This document shows, in pieces, positions 1 through 20,800 of a stretch of DNA of 64,000 bases. Made by a program: the position numbers and the translations under genes. The notes beneath the pieces are model-generated. The model ran no database searches. It was not told the origin of the DNA and was given only the letters and a program-made list of their open reading frames with translations. This DNA is from Batillaria attramentaria (lineage: Eukaryota; Mollusca; Gastropoda; Batillariidae): NCBI GenBank assembly GCA_018292915.2, contig JACVVK020000482.1, forward strand, positions 85,001-149,000. The letters are read 5' to 3'. Position 1 is the first letter of the stretch, and every line of letters begins with the position of its first letter.

Positions 1-137
1 TTCTTTATTTTGCCATTGTGTTTTTTGTTTGTTTTTTTCTTGTATTTTCCTTTAATCTTGCCATTGTAGTCTTTTGTTTTTGTAGCAACGGCTGATTGAA
101 AAATAATCATTGTTTGGTTAAATCACTTCCGTTGGAA

Positions 138-168
138 AATAAAGTTCGTTCGTTCGTTCGTTCGTTCT
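138..168 (+). repeat. (CGTT)n run after an AATAAA, LINE-tail-like
   Basis: An AATAAAGTTCG sequence leads into six GTTC/CGTT units. Such short-repeat tails commonly end CR1-type LINEs, so this could be the 3' end of a heavily truncated LINE. No reverse-transcriptase sequence is visible beside it. Confidence 0.4.
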
Positions 169-184
169 CTGCCGATGACGCTAA

Positions 185-345
185 TAATAGTAAGAAGAAG
201 AAGAATAATGAGTATTGTGAGTATTGTGTAGGCGCTTTACCCAATTTCATGAATCGGCTCAAAGCGCCGCGATTTGAACCCAACACGCACGCTCACGTGA
301 ATCACACGCATTCTCTCACACACTGGACTTCACACATCTGCTCAG
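185..345 (-). repeat. SINE family 2, 3' part
   Basis: About 150 bases closely match 48510-48625, including the stretch GCTCACGTGAATCACACGC. The tRNA-like head seen in the 48.5 kb copy is absent, so this is a truncated copy. An AAT/AAG-rich tail lies at its low-coordinate end. Confidence 0.7.
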
Positions 346-485
346 GACATTAATATTATAACAGGAAATCTACAGTATGGCTGAACAGAACATTTACAGG
401 AAATGTTATACATGCTGCTACTTACAAAACATCTCACGTTCAATGAGAGCGTATTCATGTACAAAATCTAACAAAGATGACATAC

Positions 486-8515
<8,030 letters not shown>

Positions 8516-9057
8516 TCTCGATCGTACAGTTATGGTCCAAGGCCGCTACAGCTAGAATAGACTCAGTCTTTGTTGCATTGATGACAGCGACGCCCGATGC
8601 TTCCTATGATCTGTTTCCTTCAGCACTTAGAACAATTTTAACACTGATTTCCACTTCAACTCATTCCGAGATAGTTACGAGAGATTAAACCCACGCCTTC
8701 CGCCTGCAGTTCTCCTGACTGTTAACCTGCATGTTGTTCGTCGTGTTCGTTTCCTGCATGGTGTGCGTGAGTGTGCGTGGATGGTTCGTCTGAATGCGTG
8801 GGTTGCTTTACATCGCCTCGCATCCTCACACTAGCAACACACGGTAACCTTGTTGTAGTCGTCCTCCCCGGGCGGGAAACGACTAACGACTACAATAGGT
8901 AGTTACGAGATTGTGGCTCTGTTTGATTGAGCTTCTAGTGCTGCTAGAATGGTCTCTGGCGTGTATGGTACTTTATCTCGGACACTTCGACCACGGACCA
9001 CAAATGGTACTTTGTCTTTGACAATTTCATGTTTATGTCAGGTCTAAATGACTCACA

Positions 9058-9168
<111 letters not shown>

Positions 9169-9351
9169 GACAGTGAGTGTGGTTATAATTGTCATTTTAA
9201 AAAAACCCGTAAAAATCGCTTTTAATGTCACATAAGGAATTTTTTTCGTCACGTACCAGGCTAAATAATATAAACAGAAAGCGTCGATAAGGTATAAGAC
9301 TGGCGATAAATCGTAGCGAGGTTGCAATCGAAGAAGCGCACAAACAGATTT

Positions 9352-9420
<69 letters not shown>
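9352..9420. repeat. (CA)n microsatellite
   Basis: About 34 CA units directly preceding the first copy of the 245-bp direct repeat. Confidence 0.95.
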
Positions 9421-9421
<1 letters not shown>

Positions 9422-9680
9422 CGTTGAATCTCACCGACATACACGGATATCTATGCTCTATGCCCCACACTAAGCCCCGGCCTGGCCCCTGAAAACCCTC
9501 TACCCATCCCCTGATCGCCCCCCCCCCACCCCACCCCCATCAAATCCTCCATAGTTGCACCCCTCCAGATTACTGACTCATCCTGACACTTGCTCGCGCG
9601 CACAAACAGTTGCACAGACCACGATATTTATAAAGTATTGTGTTGTAAACTGCTGACAGATCGCACACGGCTTTCCCGTA
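9420..9680 (+). repeat. Direct repeat, left copy
   Basis: CAGCGTTGAATCTCACC through CTGCTGACAGATCGCACA recurs at 15349-15597 with few changes and one deletion of about 10 bp. Both copies follow a CA run. They flank the 4.3-kb TIR element. Confidence 0.85.
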
Positions 9681-10007
9681 AGCAATTGTTATCATAGTCA
9701 AACAAATGTAAATAGAAAAGAATGACGCTTACCCGGACTGCAAACACTAAGAGTGATATTTAAATTTCACGTCCCAAGTTATGGGCATTTGTCACAAAGC
9801 AGATTTCCGAGGAAGTAAAAAGCATAGACCGACCCTTTCGTCATGAGGACCAGGCGATAACATTGTACCCTTGTCATACAGTGGCCTGACATTAGTACAC
9901 ATGCGAAGGTTGTTGGTTGCAGATTTTGTAATATATATCTCTCTCCGGGCCTTTGTAGGCCGCAAGGGCCCTTACGTCTTAAATAAAGATCATACAAAAA
10001 GCATGAA

Positions 10008-10113
<106 letters not shown>

Positions 10114-10186
10114 TAAGTCCAAAAATAAAACAAAAACAACGGTCGGACATACTTTAAACTGGAACATGAAACTTCACACACACCGG

Positions 10187-10230
<44 letters not shown>

Positions 10231-10794
10231 TCGTTTACGTGTACTAAATTTACAACAACAAAAAATGTTAGAGATCACCTTATATACAGAAGGAACCTCT
10301 GGGAGGAAAAAAACCTCCCTGTCATGTGCAAAAAAAACCCCAAATCTTTATGGATCATACCTGATTGTGATTGCGTCAGACTACGGGTAGAAATTGCTAA
10401 AATGAAAAACAGTTTCCATCACTATACATGAAACGTCCGAGGCGGTGACAGACAGGCTGTAGTGAAAACCAATGGACACATTAACTTTTTTTACATATGT
10501 CAGTAAGGGAGACCGGGGCTAGTTCGCTCCACTTCGCAGTCTGAGCGACCTGGAGAACGTACCATTAACGCTGGAGGATCAATTACTGGTTTAAATTAAG
10601 CGCAAATATCTTGCCTACATTGTGTAGTAAAAAAAATGGGAAGACTGCCATAAAAAAGTACTCAAATTTGTCTGTGAGCTGACCTACCCTCCACAGGGCG
10701 GACTTACCCCGACATGGGGCAAGTCCGCCCGGAGGCCGGGGCAAGTTCGCTCACATGTACCTTGGGCATAAATAGTGATAACAATAATTATCAT

Positions 10795-11955
10795 CCATGG
10801 CGGCATCTTTTTCTTTGATCTCTCCTGTGTAATAAGTGTCCGTATTGTACTAGTACTTGAGAAATCATGTGACACAGAGCACGACATCACATGACAATCA
10901 GGCATGCTTACCTGCAAAAAGGTTCTTTCTTTCAGAAAGAAAGAACAGAGATACAACCTTTTTGGCAAAAAAAAAACCCGTCGTCATCGATGAGCAAGTA
11001 CATATATTACTACTCCTCAGGGAGAACTCGCTCCCGATGTCAACACCATCGACGATGAAACATTTTGACTCGGCATATCGGTGTTTCCAACTTCATAAAC
11101 TCGTTGTACAAGTACAAAACAACAGTAGCCTGTTCCTAGCAAGCAATCCTTACTCAAATTTCGGACAGTTTTAACCAACACTTATCAAAATTCGTTCTCA
11201 AAAAGTTCAATCGAGGCTGGCGTCTCGCCGGCATGTATGCTGTTTACTGATTTGGCCGTGTGCTGTCGGCGCAGAGAATGGCAGCGGATTCGTGATCTAG
11301 ATACATCTCCGATTGAACAGAAGCTTCTTGAATCGTTTGAGTCATGCATGCAGTTATAAAATGTAGCTGCTGGGGGGAAGGTCACTTTAATCGGTGTATA
11401 TGTACTACAAATATTAGAATAAACACTCACAAAGATTCAGATTTCGTGAAAATCGCAACAGGAAGAACCCCTCTTGAACGCGCCCTAATCGTACAAAGCG
11501 TGAACAGAGCTGTTAGTTTTGATCGGTTTCGCATTCACCTCCCAAATTTACATTTCCTTGAAAGCATCAGCATGTTTGTTTGCGTCTTTAGTGGAAGTTT
11601 AAAACTTGTGGTTTTGATTGGATTTGAGTTCATGAGTGAATTGACACCGTCTTGACAGCATAAAAAGGCGCACTTTATTCTGTCGGCGCACTGCGTATTC
11701 TGTGTGCTCTGCCGACGCACAAACTCGTTCGTCTGCTATGTGCAGCCGCTGTCGACTGTCAGTTTTTACTAGGATAAACGTTCAAAATATACCATAAATT
11801 GGCCAAAAAAAGGATGATAAAGCATTTACACCCCATCAAGCTGTGGGATACCGACTCGTATTTTGATCCAAGACGCAATCAACCCTTCGCTAAAGCTCAG
11901 GGTTGATTTGCGTCTTGGATCAAAATACTCGTCGGTATCCCACAGCTTGATGGGG
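10795..11955 (+). repeat. Dispersed repeat, copy 1 (inside the 4.3-kb element)
   Basis: This segment is collinear, inverted, with 37161-38035. Shared stretches include GTTCTTTCTTTCAGAAAGAA, ATTTTGACTCGGCATATCGG and the hairpin end. The other copy lacks the element's TIRs and has internal deletions. Confidence 0.75.
11831..11955. repeat. Inverted repeat (hairpin), 125 bp
   Basis: CCCCATCAAGCTGTGGGATA at the left arm end is mirrored exactly at the right arm end. The arms extend through GACGCAA(A)TCAACCC with a loop of only about 10 bases. It marks one end of the dispersed repeat whose other copy is at 37.16 kb. Confidence 0.9.
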
Positions 11956-12599
11956 AATAACTGCTAAATGTTCTTTTTATTTTTTGTATAGCGCTGCTCT
12001 GATATAACAATAAAGGACTCTCCTCATACTATTTGGAACAACCAACAACATGAGATCAGATAGGGTCTTCGATTTACTACTACTTTTGGGAAAATTCCAT
12101 ATATATTCGCCTGAACGACACCAAGCCCGATATTACCATCCTTAGAGGGATCACTACACCACTACACCATTGAAAAATATAGGTTCGCTATTACCGGAAA
12201 ACAAAACAGATTCGAATCTGAATGGGCCCCGTACAAACCTCTGATAGTATAATGTTACAGGTACTGAGACGGTATAATAAGAAAACAACTTCGTTTTACT
12301 GTTATTTGTACGATGCATTACGACTAAGAACATGACTATTATTACCTCTACTTTACGCTTTACAAAGCTCTGTAAGTGAGTGTAACACCCTGAATATCCC
12401 CACCTTGCCCTATTAACCTCTATACCAGAGTTTACTGTGTACCAGCCTAGTTTACATCACAACATTTCTATAAAATTTCTACATTATATGTTTTTAATTA
12501 GTACCATACCCCCACAGTAATGGTGTACACCTTCGTACCAGTTACGTAATGCAGTACAGGATAGGGTAATGTAGTGCGCTGTAGTCCAGGGTTTCGCAC

Positions 12600-12776
12600 G
12601 ATACAGCAGTGTAGTGTAGTGTAGTGTAGTGTAGTGTAGTGTAGTGTAGTGTAGTGTAGTGTTGTGTACTGTACTGTACTGTACTGTACTGTACTGTACT
12701 GTACTGTACTGTACTGTACTGTACTGTACTGTACTGTACTGTACTGTACTGTACTGTACTGTACTGTTCTGTAGTG
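12600..12776. repeat. Compound pentanucleotide array (GTAGT)n then (GTACT)n
   Basis: Roughly 11 GTAGT units switch at about 12662 to roughly 22 GTACT units that differ at one base. The minus-strand frame over it (YSTVQ repeats) is repeat translation, not a gene. Confidence 0.95.
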
Positions 12777-13494
12777 TTATGTAGTACAGATGCCTTTTTC
12801 ACGTTCTCACAAAATCAGGCCACATCTAGAACTGACGGGGAGAGTATACGGCATCTCGTTAACTTTGGTGCTTCGTGTCGAAGGGGCGTGTATCGCTGAA
12901 ACAATTCCTGGAATCAGCCCTTGATGCTACGTCCACAGCACCTTATATGGACATGAGAAATCTCGCAAACTTTTCCATTAACCCGAATAGGAAACAGGCT
13001 GGTTTGTACTGACCAATCACTCTTCTTGTTTCTTGCAAGACGCCCAAGTGCGGCGCCAGTGTAACATGGTGCATTGTGTCCTTGACCTGTACAGTCACAA
13101 TTACATGAATAATTATATGTCTTCCGATTGTTTTGTGTCTTCCTGCTTGTGGAAGAGCGATTTCCTTTAATAACATCCGATTTCATGAAAGTGTTGCCCT
13201 TATCACAAGTTACATGTGGGCTGATCTGGTGTTGCTGTTCAAGTAGGATGTCAGTCTGTCTGGATTTTACTTTTCAGACTAAATCGTGGCCCTTTAACCT
13301 CACTGAATCATTCTGATTTCCGTGTATCAGGGAATGGAAGGGCAGTCCACACTACACAAACGAACACACAGCACACAATGGGTCATTTCCAGTGTGTCGG
13401 ATTTGTTTAAAGCAAACATTAAAAGTCAAGTAAAACGGCAACCCCCCCCAAAAAAAAACAAAACAAAAAAAAAACAAAAAAGGACTCGCTGGGC

Positions 13495-13496
<2 letters not shown>

Positions 13497-13551
<55 letters not shown>
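13497..13551. repeat. (CA)n microsatellite
   Basis: About 27 CA units between an A-rich stretch and CGCGCG, inside the 4.3-kb TIR element. Confidence 0.95.
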
Positions 13552-13552
<1 letters not shown>

Positions 13553-13780
13553 GCGCGCTTGTCCCTTTATACCCTTACTTACAGCCACACAGTCACTCCA
13601 TCCTCACAAAGACCAGACATACTCCAACACTCAAACTTCTCACAACACAGCACACCATGCAGTACAGTCCTTTTTTTAAATATCAGAACCGAAACACCAG
13701 CAAACTGTCTGGTACAACGAGAACAAAATATGCGTTATGCGATGTCTTCAACCCCGGCAACTTGCACAGTGCAGATCATC

Positions 13781-14099
13781 TCAGCAGCTGTAGACTGATT
13801 CTGTATCCAAACAGTTGTGACAGACGTAGGATGGACTTTTCCCGATGTCTGCGCATTCCGTATGAGCCCAGTCTTTACATTCGATGCACTGCATCCATTC
13901 TTCCCCTCTTTTACTCGCTGACCAGATAGACGAGCAGACAATGCGGTTCAAATCTCAGACATTTCTTTACCTTGCTCTTCTTTTTGGCAGTTTTAGCTTT
14001 TCCAAACTGACCTCCTGATGCAGGTTTTTTTCTGTTCAGACGGCGTACTCGCTCTCCTTGTAGCGCTTTTTTTTTAACGGAAAACGGCCATTTAGCCAT
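13781..14099 (-). CDS. Transposase C-terminal tail with PHD-like zinc finger (relic)
   Basis: I join 14012-14099 to 13781-13917 with a GTCAGT donor and GGTCAG acceptor, phase 1, ending at a TGA. The first part is very basic (KKKALQGERVRRLNRKK). The second has CIECKDWAHTEC then VCHNC, i.e. C-x2-C, H-x2-C and C-x2-C, the second half of a PHD-type finger. Similar EEWxQCxxCxxWAH tails end several eukaryotic DDE transposases. The catalytic domain is not in the element, so this is a remnant. The upstream limit at 14099 is only the first in-frame ATG; the exon may have begun further upstream. Confidence 0.5.
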
Positions 14100-15296
14100 C
14101 TGGATCCCTTAAACTTAAGCGTTGGTCACTGCTCAGAATGTCTGACTGCGGTTATTAGAAATAGTGGAAACTTGTTCGAAATAAAAATCTTGAAAGTTGC
14201 GTTTAGTAATTAGATATTTAACTGGTTCTCAACTCACCTGAATGCCCCACGTGCATGGCTGATTCATGATCAGGCAGACGGACACCCCCCACCCACCCAC
14301 CCCCCACCCCGCCCACGGCGACCCCAGTATAAAAGTATAAAAACCGCTCAGGATTTGTGAATGTCTACCTCCGGGGCAGGTCCGTCCACCGCTGAGGTGG
14401 GCGCACTTGCCCCGACACAGGCATCCGTCTTGTCCGAGATATCAGCTGTTACTGACACCAGCTACAACCGTAAGAATACTTCCAAACGAAAGCTTGGATA
14501 CTGATCTTTGTTCACTGCTCTGAGTGTCTGTCTGCCTTCATTAGAAATAGCGGAAACCTGACCGAAACAAAAATTCTTGAAAGTTACTTTTAGTACTAAA
14601 AAGCAGTTTTTTTGTTCTCAGTTGAACAGTGTGCGCAATATAAATGCCAAATTCACATGGGAGGAAGCCTGGCGATCGGATGACGTAGTGATGTCACCAA
14701 AACAACGATTTATCTCATAGTTTTCAAACAAAAGCTAAAGGACGGACGTGCCCCGAGGGCGGACTAGCCCCGGTCTCCCTTACATGATTTAGAATGTTAG
14801 CTGCACGCCCTTCATAACGTAGTTACACCATAATGTCCTAATTCAGTTCACGCATGGTTCGCGTGATCCTTCTATATGCGTACTAGGCCTAAAACGTATT
14901 GTCGCAACGCAAGGAGATACGTGTGCATGGTTGTGAAGGAGACTTTGTGAGCGGGGGAGTGAAAGGAGGGGAGGGGCGCGAGAGCAGCAAAGAGATCAGG
15001 CAGGACAGGGTGTGTATGGTGTTGGAACGAGAAAGGGCGAGAGGGAGGTGTAAAAGCAAAGAGATCAGGCTGGGTAGGGTGGAGGGGTTGTGACGAGGAA
15101 CTGTACATCGACCAGACAGGAAAGCAAAGGTTACGTTTTCCTTTGAGTACGTCTGTACTAACCGTTGAACATATACACTGTAACTGGTGACAAGGGGACA
15201 GCGGCCTTCTAATTTTAAGGGACTTTCCCTCGATCAGCCCTACCGGAAAATGTGCATTCTAGATCGGTTTCCATGTGTGATCATAGAACAAAGGAT

Positions 15297-15298
<2 letters not shown>

Positions 15299-15349
<51 letters not shown>
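15299..15349. repeat. (CA)n microsatellite
   Basis: About 25 CA units preceding the right copy of the direct repeat, as at 9.35 kb. Confidence 0.95.
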
Positions 15350-15350
<1 letters not shown>

Positions 15351-15597
15351 CGTTGAATCTCACCAACATACACAGATATCTATGCTCTATGCCCCACACT
15401 AAGCCCCTGAACACCCTCTACCCATCCCCTGATCGCCCCACCCCCACCCCACCCCCATCAAATCCTCCATAGTCCCACCCCTCCAGATTACTGACTCATC
15501 CTGACACTTGCTCGCGCGCACAAACAGTTGCACAGACCACGATATTTATAAAGTATTGTGTTGTAAACTGCTGACAGATCGCACAAAGCTTTCCCAG
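15349..15597 (+). repeat. Direct repeat, right copy
   Basis: Partner of 9420-9680. Homology stops at CTTTCCC. Same orientation, about 5.9 kb away, with the TIR element between them. Confidence 0.85.
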
Positions 15598-15741
15598 AAA
15601 CTGGTTTGTCTGGCCTCCAACCCAGCGTCCGACTACTTGGGGCGCTATTGTTGGGGTGTTTCTGAGAAATTAGGCCGCGGTGGTGCGATCAATGCGTCAC
15701 TTCGCTCGCTTTGTTAGCTGTGCATATTAGCTGTAACACAG

Positions 15742-16056
15742 GTGCAGAGAACCTAAGCGGTGGTGTAATAGGTAGCGCGTCGGATTTAGCCGCTGCGCTA
15801 CTGAACGGCCGTCTGGAATGCCACGGCGATCAAAAGTGGGTTCGAGCCCAGGTCGAGCTTGTGACATGTAACACCGGTTTTTTCCTGGCTGCCGGGCTGT
15901 TCATCGGGGGTTTCTGTCCGGCTTATCCGGCTTTCCTCCCCCAGCAAAAATGTAAAAGATATAGGATAGGTATTGGGTGGCGCTGCGCTTCGACCCGGGG
16001 AGGCAGCCCGAATTTCACGAAAGGGATAATAAAAGTAGTAAAAAAAAAAAAAAAAA
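15742..16056 (+). repeat. SINE family 3, tRNA-like head with poly(A) tail
   Basis: GGTGTAATAGGTAGCGCG resembles an A box and GGGTTCGAGCCC a B box. A body of about 190 bp ends in a run of A at about 16040-16056. This is the layout of a tRNA-derived SINE; the stem pairings do not make a normal tRNA. Confidence 0.6.
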
Positions 16057-16849
16057 CCAATCTGACATCCGACCTAGACATGAAGGTATAAGTCAGTTTC
16101 ATATTCGCTTCACGTGATATCAAGGCTTGGCGGAATTCATAAGGGAGGCCGGGGGATGTTGCCTTCCAAAGAGGATACCCAGTGTAATTTTTACATTTGG
16201 CCAAAGTACATGAGCGACCTTGAGGTCGTACATAATCGTACAGACTTCAACATAAGTCAAGGACCACCTTGACAGACAGGTCTAATTTTTAAGAATTCAC
16301 AAAAAAATAGAGATCAAGGAATCTTTCAATTTTTTTGGCTGTAAAAGTGTTAAAGGGTTAACAATGCATCCTGCAAAGCTTGCTGAAGCTGAAAAACCAC
16401 CATGTGCTGCACGGACATCTTCCAGGAGTTTGTTTGTGTTTGCAAGTGGTCCTTGACTTATCAGTGTTGACGACTGTAGTATGTATTTGCAAGCTAGCAG
16501 AATGGACTTTATCCAGTTGTAATAGCTTCAGCTAAAGGACTAGAACTCTTTCAGGAAACGGAGAAACCAACCTTTTCGTATGACACTCTAACTCTGACTC
16601 ACGTGACATGTGCACACCTAAGCTAAATACAGAGATTTTTATATAGTTATGTTATTCACAGCCATAAGTAGTTCCCAAACGATGAGCAGCAGGAGGTGGA
16701 CAGCCTATGAGACTTCTAAGCAAGCAAATATACTCTCCAAATATGGATTTGACAAATTTACAACTCTCTCTCTCTCTCTCTCTCTAAGTTCCCCATGTAG
16801 GGCCCTGACACTGACAAGGCTTGGCTTTCTTTCCACATTTTAGTCATAT

Positions 16850-17250
16850 CGAAATACATGTGCTTCCCTCTTTGTAAAAACATGTACAAGAAGTCGTTTG
16901 TCCCATCTGCCATCACCGTGTTAAACGGCTTGCGTTAGTAACCTTGTGCACTTGGGATGGGGGTGGGGGTGGGGAGGAAGAGAGAGAGAGAGAGAGAGAG
17001 CTGTTTTTCTTGTTAAACAGTTTTAGAGTTTGACATTATGTATGATTACTTGTTTTAAATTGTCCTGAAGTTTTGTTTGACCTCAACGTTTAACCCTATT
17101 TTATTGTTGTTATGTTTTATACCAAGATCTTTAATGACTGTATTTTATCTTATCTATGACAGAGCATCAAGTGAGTCCAAAGAAGATTTTCTGTTTTTAG
17201 AGTCTCTCTTAAACAGACACAATAAAGTATTTTGAATTGAATTGAATTTG
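16850..17250 (+). pseudogene. 5'-truncated LINE 3' end
   Basis: A short frame reads CKNMYKKSFVPSAITVLN then a stop, a typical C-terminus of LINE reverse transcriptases. After about 340 nt with a G-rich and an AG-repeat tract, AATAAAGTATT and a TTGAA-repeat tail follow at 17221-17248. It lies just 3' of gene B in the opposite orientation. Confidence 0.55.
16979..17000. repeat. (AG)n microsatellite
   Basis: An AG run following a G-rich stretch. A similar short TC run lies at 16766-16784. Confidence 0.9.
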
Positions 17251-17399
17251 TAGTGCCTATCAAGAACGTTTGCCAGACCAAACCATGCGTCGTGTTCATT
17301 ATGCCGCGGGACGCGACTAGGTGAATGCTAGGGGCTGGCCCTTTTGATTGACAAGAGTGGAAGTCTACTCCATTCGAAAGTGTACACGAGATTACGTGA

Positions 17400-17683
17400 T
17401 CACGACGCTTGCTTTTTCTTCCTTTTCTTATTCGGGCAAATGCCCCTACGTTTCTTAGTTTTTTTCTCTGCTCGAGCTCTAGCGTGTATCTCATCGTAAG
17501 GATTCTCGTCACTGTCGTTATCATTGTCACGTTGCCCGACTTCGTACAGTTCAAGGACTTGTGGCTGCTGGCCACGATGTCTTCCTGGTGGAAGGCTTGG
17601 CGGTCTCTGAGGGGCGAGACTGGTGTATGGGTTTTCTTCTTCTTCCTCATCACGTCTCGGTAGCGGCCTTTCGTATCTCAGGT
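17400..17683 (-). CDS. Gene B exon 7, cytoplasmic tail and stop
   Basis: Acceptor ATTTCAACAG is identical in context to gene D's. The frame has no ATG at its start. It holds an acidic run then NPYTSL, a PxxP stretch, LYEV, NPYDEI and a basic C-terminus, ending TGA at 17402-17400. Confidence 0.83.
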
Positions 17684-17835
17684 CTGTTGAAATTAATCGT
17701 GAGAATTAAAAAAAAACGAAACAAGGTAGTGGTAGTGTGAAGCAAGAAAGAGAAAGTCAAGAAAAATAAAATGAACTAAAATGGCGTGAAAATAATACCA
17801 GAGAGAACAATAACAGACACAGCAATAGTAGCGCG

Positions 17836-17878
<43 letters not shown>

Positions 17879-20800
17879 GCGCGCGCACGCACAGAGAGAG
17901 AGAGAGAGACAGAGAGAGTTGTGTCCATCCCTCATTATTGTAATAATAATAATAGAAGAAGAAGAAGAAGAAAGAGAACAACTGAAGTGTTCCCGAAAAT
18001 CAGAACTGAACAAACATGAATTATGTAACTACTCAGTATTCATTTTTCACTAGCGTTATTTCCTGGGTCAAGAGGTCATGTGTGCGTCACGTGGCCGATT
18101 GTCGGAGGCCGTGCTGTCCATCGCTTTAAACCGTTACGTAAATTACTGAATGTTGACTCAACAGATAAGGCGGAATCTAAAACAGCTTAGGTTTTCAAAA
18201 GTCACACGCTGAGGGTAATATTTCCTCATGATACTTACATCTGTGACGGCAGATGATGACACCAATGACAATGGCGATACAAAGTCCACCAGCAATACTT
18301 CCTCCTATGATGAGTTTCAAGCGAAACTCACCATCAGTCCCACCTAGGTCAAATAGATAGGGTGATAAATATTCTGGAAAACGCACATCCTTGACGTTTA
18401 CTCAAATAAAATCTACCCAAAACATTCTGCCGGTGCATTCCGAACATAAAAACAGATTTTACTTTTATTGGGTCACTGTCGCGGCTGAACTAAATATTTT
18501 CAAACTGTTAAAGAAAGCTGAAACACGTAAAGAAACAAAATACACTTCCACGAATTTGATTTAAGGATTGAAGGACTTTGGCAAAGAGCCAGCTGACAGA
18601 AACCTTTTTTTAATCAGCCATCAAATGAACCAACCATACAATCCTCAGTTAATCGATCAGTCAAGCCAAAGCATGCACACACGTGGCACGACAGATGTAT
18701 TCAACATTAAACTTGCATTTGACGTCCAGCTGTATCGACTTTGAGTCAGGTTCCGGAAATCCATTGGTAGCAACACAGACGTATGTCCCAGCTTCTTCAC
18801 AGCTGACGCTGTCTTCAGTGTACGTGATGTCTTGGCTGCCAGTAACCGTATGGACAAAGTCTGCAACATCTGGTCTGAGCAGTGTCAGATTTGGAGCCGG
18901 TCGACCGAACGCTGTACACTTCAAGACGACTTGAGTCTGTTCCTCCACAGTGGTTGAATGGCTGTTGGCATTAGCCGTGAAGCTAAAAATTGCAGTTTTG
19001 TCTGAAATTGTGTAAAAGAGTAACGTTCAGGGCAAATCACAGTGTAACTATTGCGAATTCTCAGACTTAACTTTTAAAAGCTCGTGCAAAAGTAGCGAGT
19101 TCATTTAACTCTTTGACGACGGAGCGCAATTTCTGACACACGATTTCCTATAGGAAATCGTGTGTCAGAAATTGCGCTTTGTCGTCAAAGAGTTAAAATC
19201 TTCAGATCACTAAGAGCCACATCAACCCACTGTTATGCGATCTGCAGCGGTCTCCGGATTGGCGGGGAAGGACCACGCTGTGCGTAATAGTGGCTTGAAG
19301 TGACTCCTACTGATGTGCAGTCGCTTGTTCTTTTTAACCAGTCTTATCATATAGTGTGGGCAGCGAGTGGTCGGGCTCTTTAGAGAAAAGAAACATTTCT
19401 GTTTTATTTTGAATTTTTACAGGGTTGTGTGCAAAACCGAAAAGATGAAGAAAGCTGTAATCAAGAATAAATCCTTGTCGAGAGACTGCAATCAATGCTG
19501 TTCCACACCCGGACTTGCAATCCCATCAGTTAGCTCCAGTACATTCAAACACAATCGTGGTCCACTTAAGCTAGTTTCAGAAACATGTATTCATTATTGA
19601 TAGTCATCGACCACCCAAAACCAGAAAAACAGGTTTTCCCCGTATACAGCATGCACACTTCCTTCTCACGCCCAGCCCAGAAGCTAAATCAATCCATAAT
19701 CTACACGGGGGTGCAATCAATCTGGACGTGTGTGTATCAGATGTTACTCCGACACAAACGTTTCCATGACAGGCGCATTCACGATGCCCCATTTAATGAA
19801 ATATGAGTGCACACACGTCTTTGCGTTGTAGTAACGTGTTAATGTTTGTCACCGTCGTTATCTGGTTGATAAAGTGTCCCTTCCGTTCTTTGGTGTATGA
19901 CTGTAGCTGCTACAAAAAATATGCACATGTATACATTTTTTTAAAGTAAAGAACTTCTCATGAGCCTAAAAAAAAAAAAAAAAAAACCCTACGCCTTTCT
20001 TTCACACCGACAAACCGGTCTGTGGGAGGTACTAGTTGCTACTCAAATTTAAAAATGGAAACACTCGGTGTTACTGTTATATGTATATACAAAGGAGTTC
20101 GGTTTGTCGGTGTAACTGAGGGTGCCGGGATAGCCAAATGGTAGAGCGTTTGGCTTTCAAAGCTCGGGTCGTGAGTTCGAACCCCGGCTGGGGCCAAATA
20201 TTTGTGCTGGCCTTTTTCCGTTGCCCCCGTCTTTGATATCACCCTTACGTAGTGGAAAGCGACGTTAAACTCTCAAACACCCACCCCCACCCACCCGGTG
20301 TAAATGAGAGAGTCACCCAGACATCGACTTTGCTATCGCGTTAAGTCTTACGATACATGCAGAAATTTGTGAATGCTCGTTTTCAGACACGTAGCATCAC
20401 GGGAGTGCAATTGTCATGGAAACATTTGAAGTGAAGTACCACCGGCAACACACGCACGTGTCCATTTTGACTATACTCAAAGATTAAGGTTCTCACACTC
20501 CAGGTGAAAAGTCTTTACGCTAGGTGCAGCATACAGTCCTGGCTCGGGATCCCACAGTGCATAGCACGTGCACTCCGTGTCTACACCAATGGCGTGGGAA
20601 GTATCGATTGTCAGAGAACTGGATACTATGGCGTCAGTTCTGTCGTCAGGGTTGTCAAGGTGTTCCGGACTCGAACAAGAGAAATCGACTCTGGACACAG
20701 TCGGTTTTCCTCCTGTTACAACACAGGTTACGTTGTCGCCTGAACGGAGATCTTCTCCTGGTGTGAAGCCTTGGATAGAAGGAGCATTGGATGGAGGATC

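Larger units (their letters stand above)
10503..14783 (-). mobile_element. 4.3-kb TIR DNA element with PHD-type transposase relic
   Basis: The perfect inverted ends GTAAGGGAGACCGGGGCTAG lie at 10503-10522 and 14764-14783. GC-rich subterminal motifs (GGGGCAAGTCCGCCC near 10.72 kb, GGCGCACTTGCCCCG near 14.4 kb) are also inverted. Two small coding exons on the minus strand end in a zinc-finger tail. The catalytic core is missing, so the copy looks non-autonomous. The interior contains a hairpin and pentanucleotide arrays. The superfamily is not determined. Confidence 0.7.

Noticed and set aside
12542..12802. Frame of YSTVQ repeats
   Set aside because: Pure translation of the GTACT/GTAGT pentamer arrays.
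12914..13186. 90-codon minus frame with several cysteines inside the 4.3-kb TIR element
   Set aside because: The cysteine spacing fits no zinc-finger or Ig pattern I know, and no splice site links it to the PHD-like exons.
20120..20195. Possible genuine tRNA genes at this and the 26.6, 42.5, 46.5 and 48.8 kb sites
   Set aside because: A/B boxes are present, but acceptor and anticodon stems do not pair properly. Shared non-tRNA bodies follow, so they are SINE heads.
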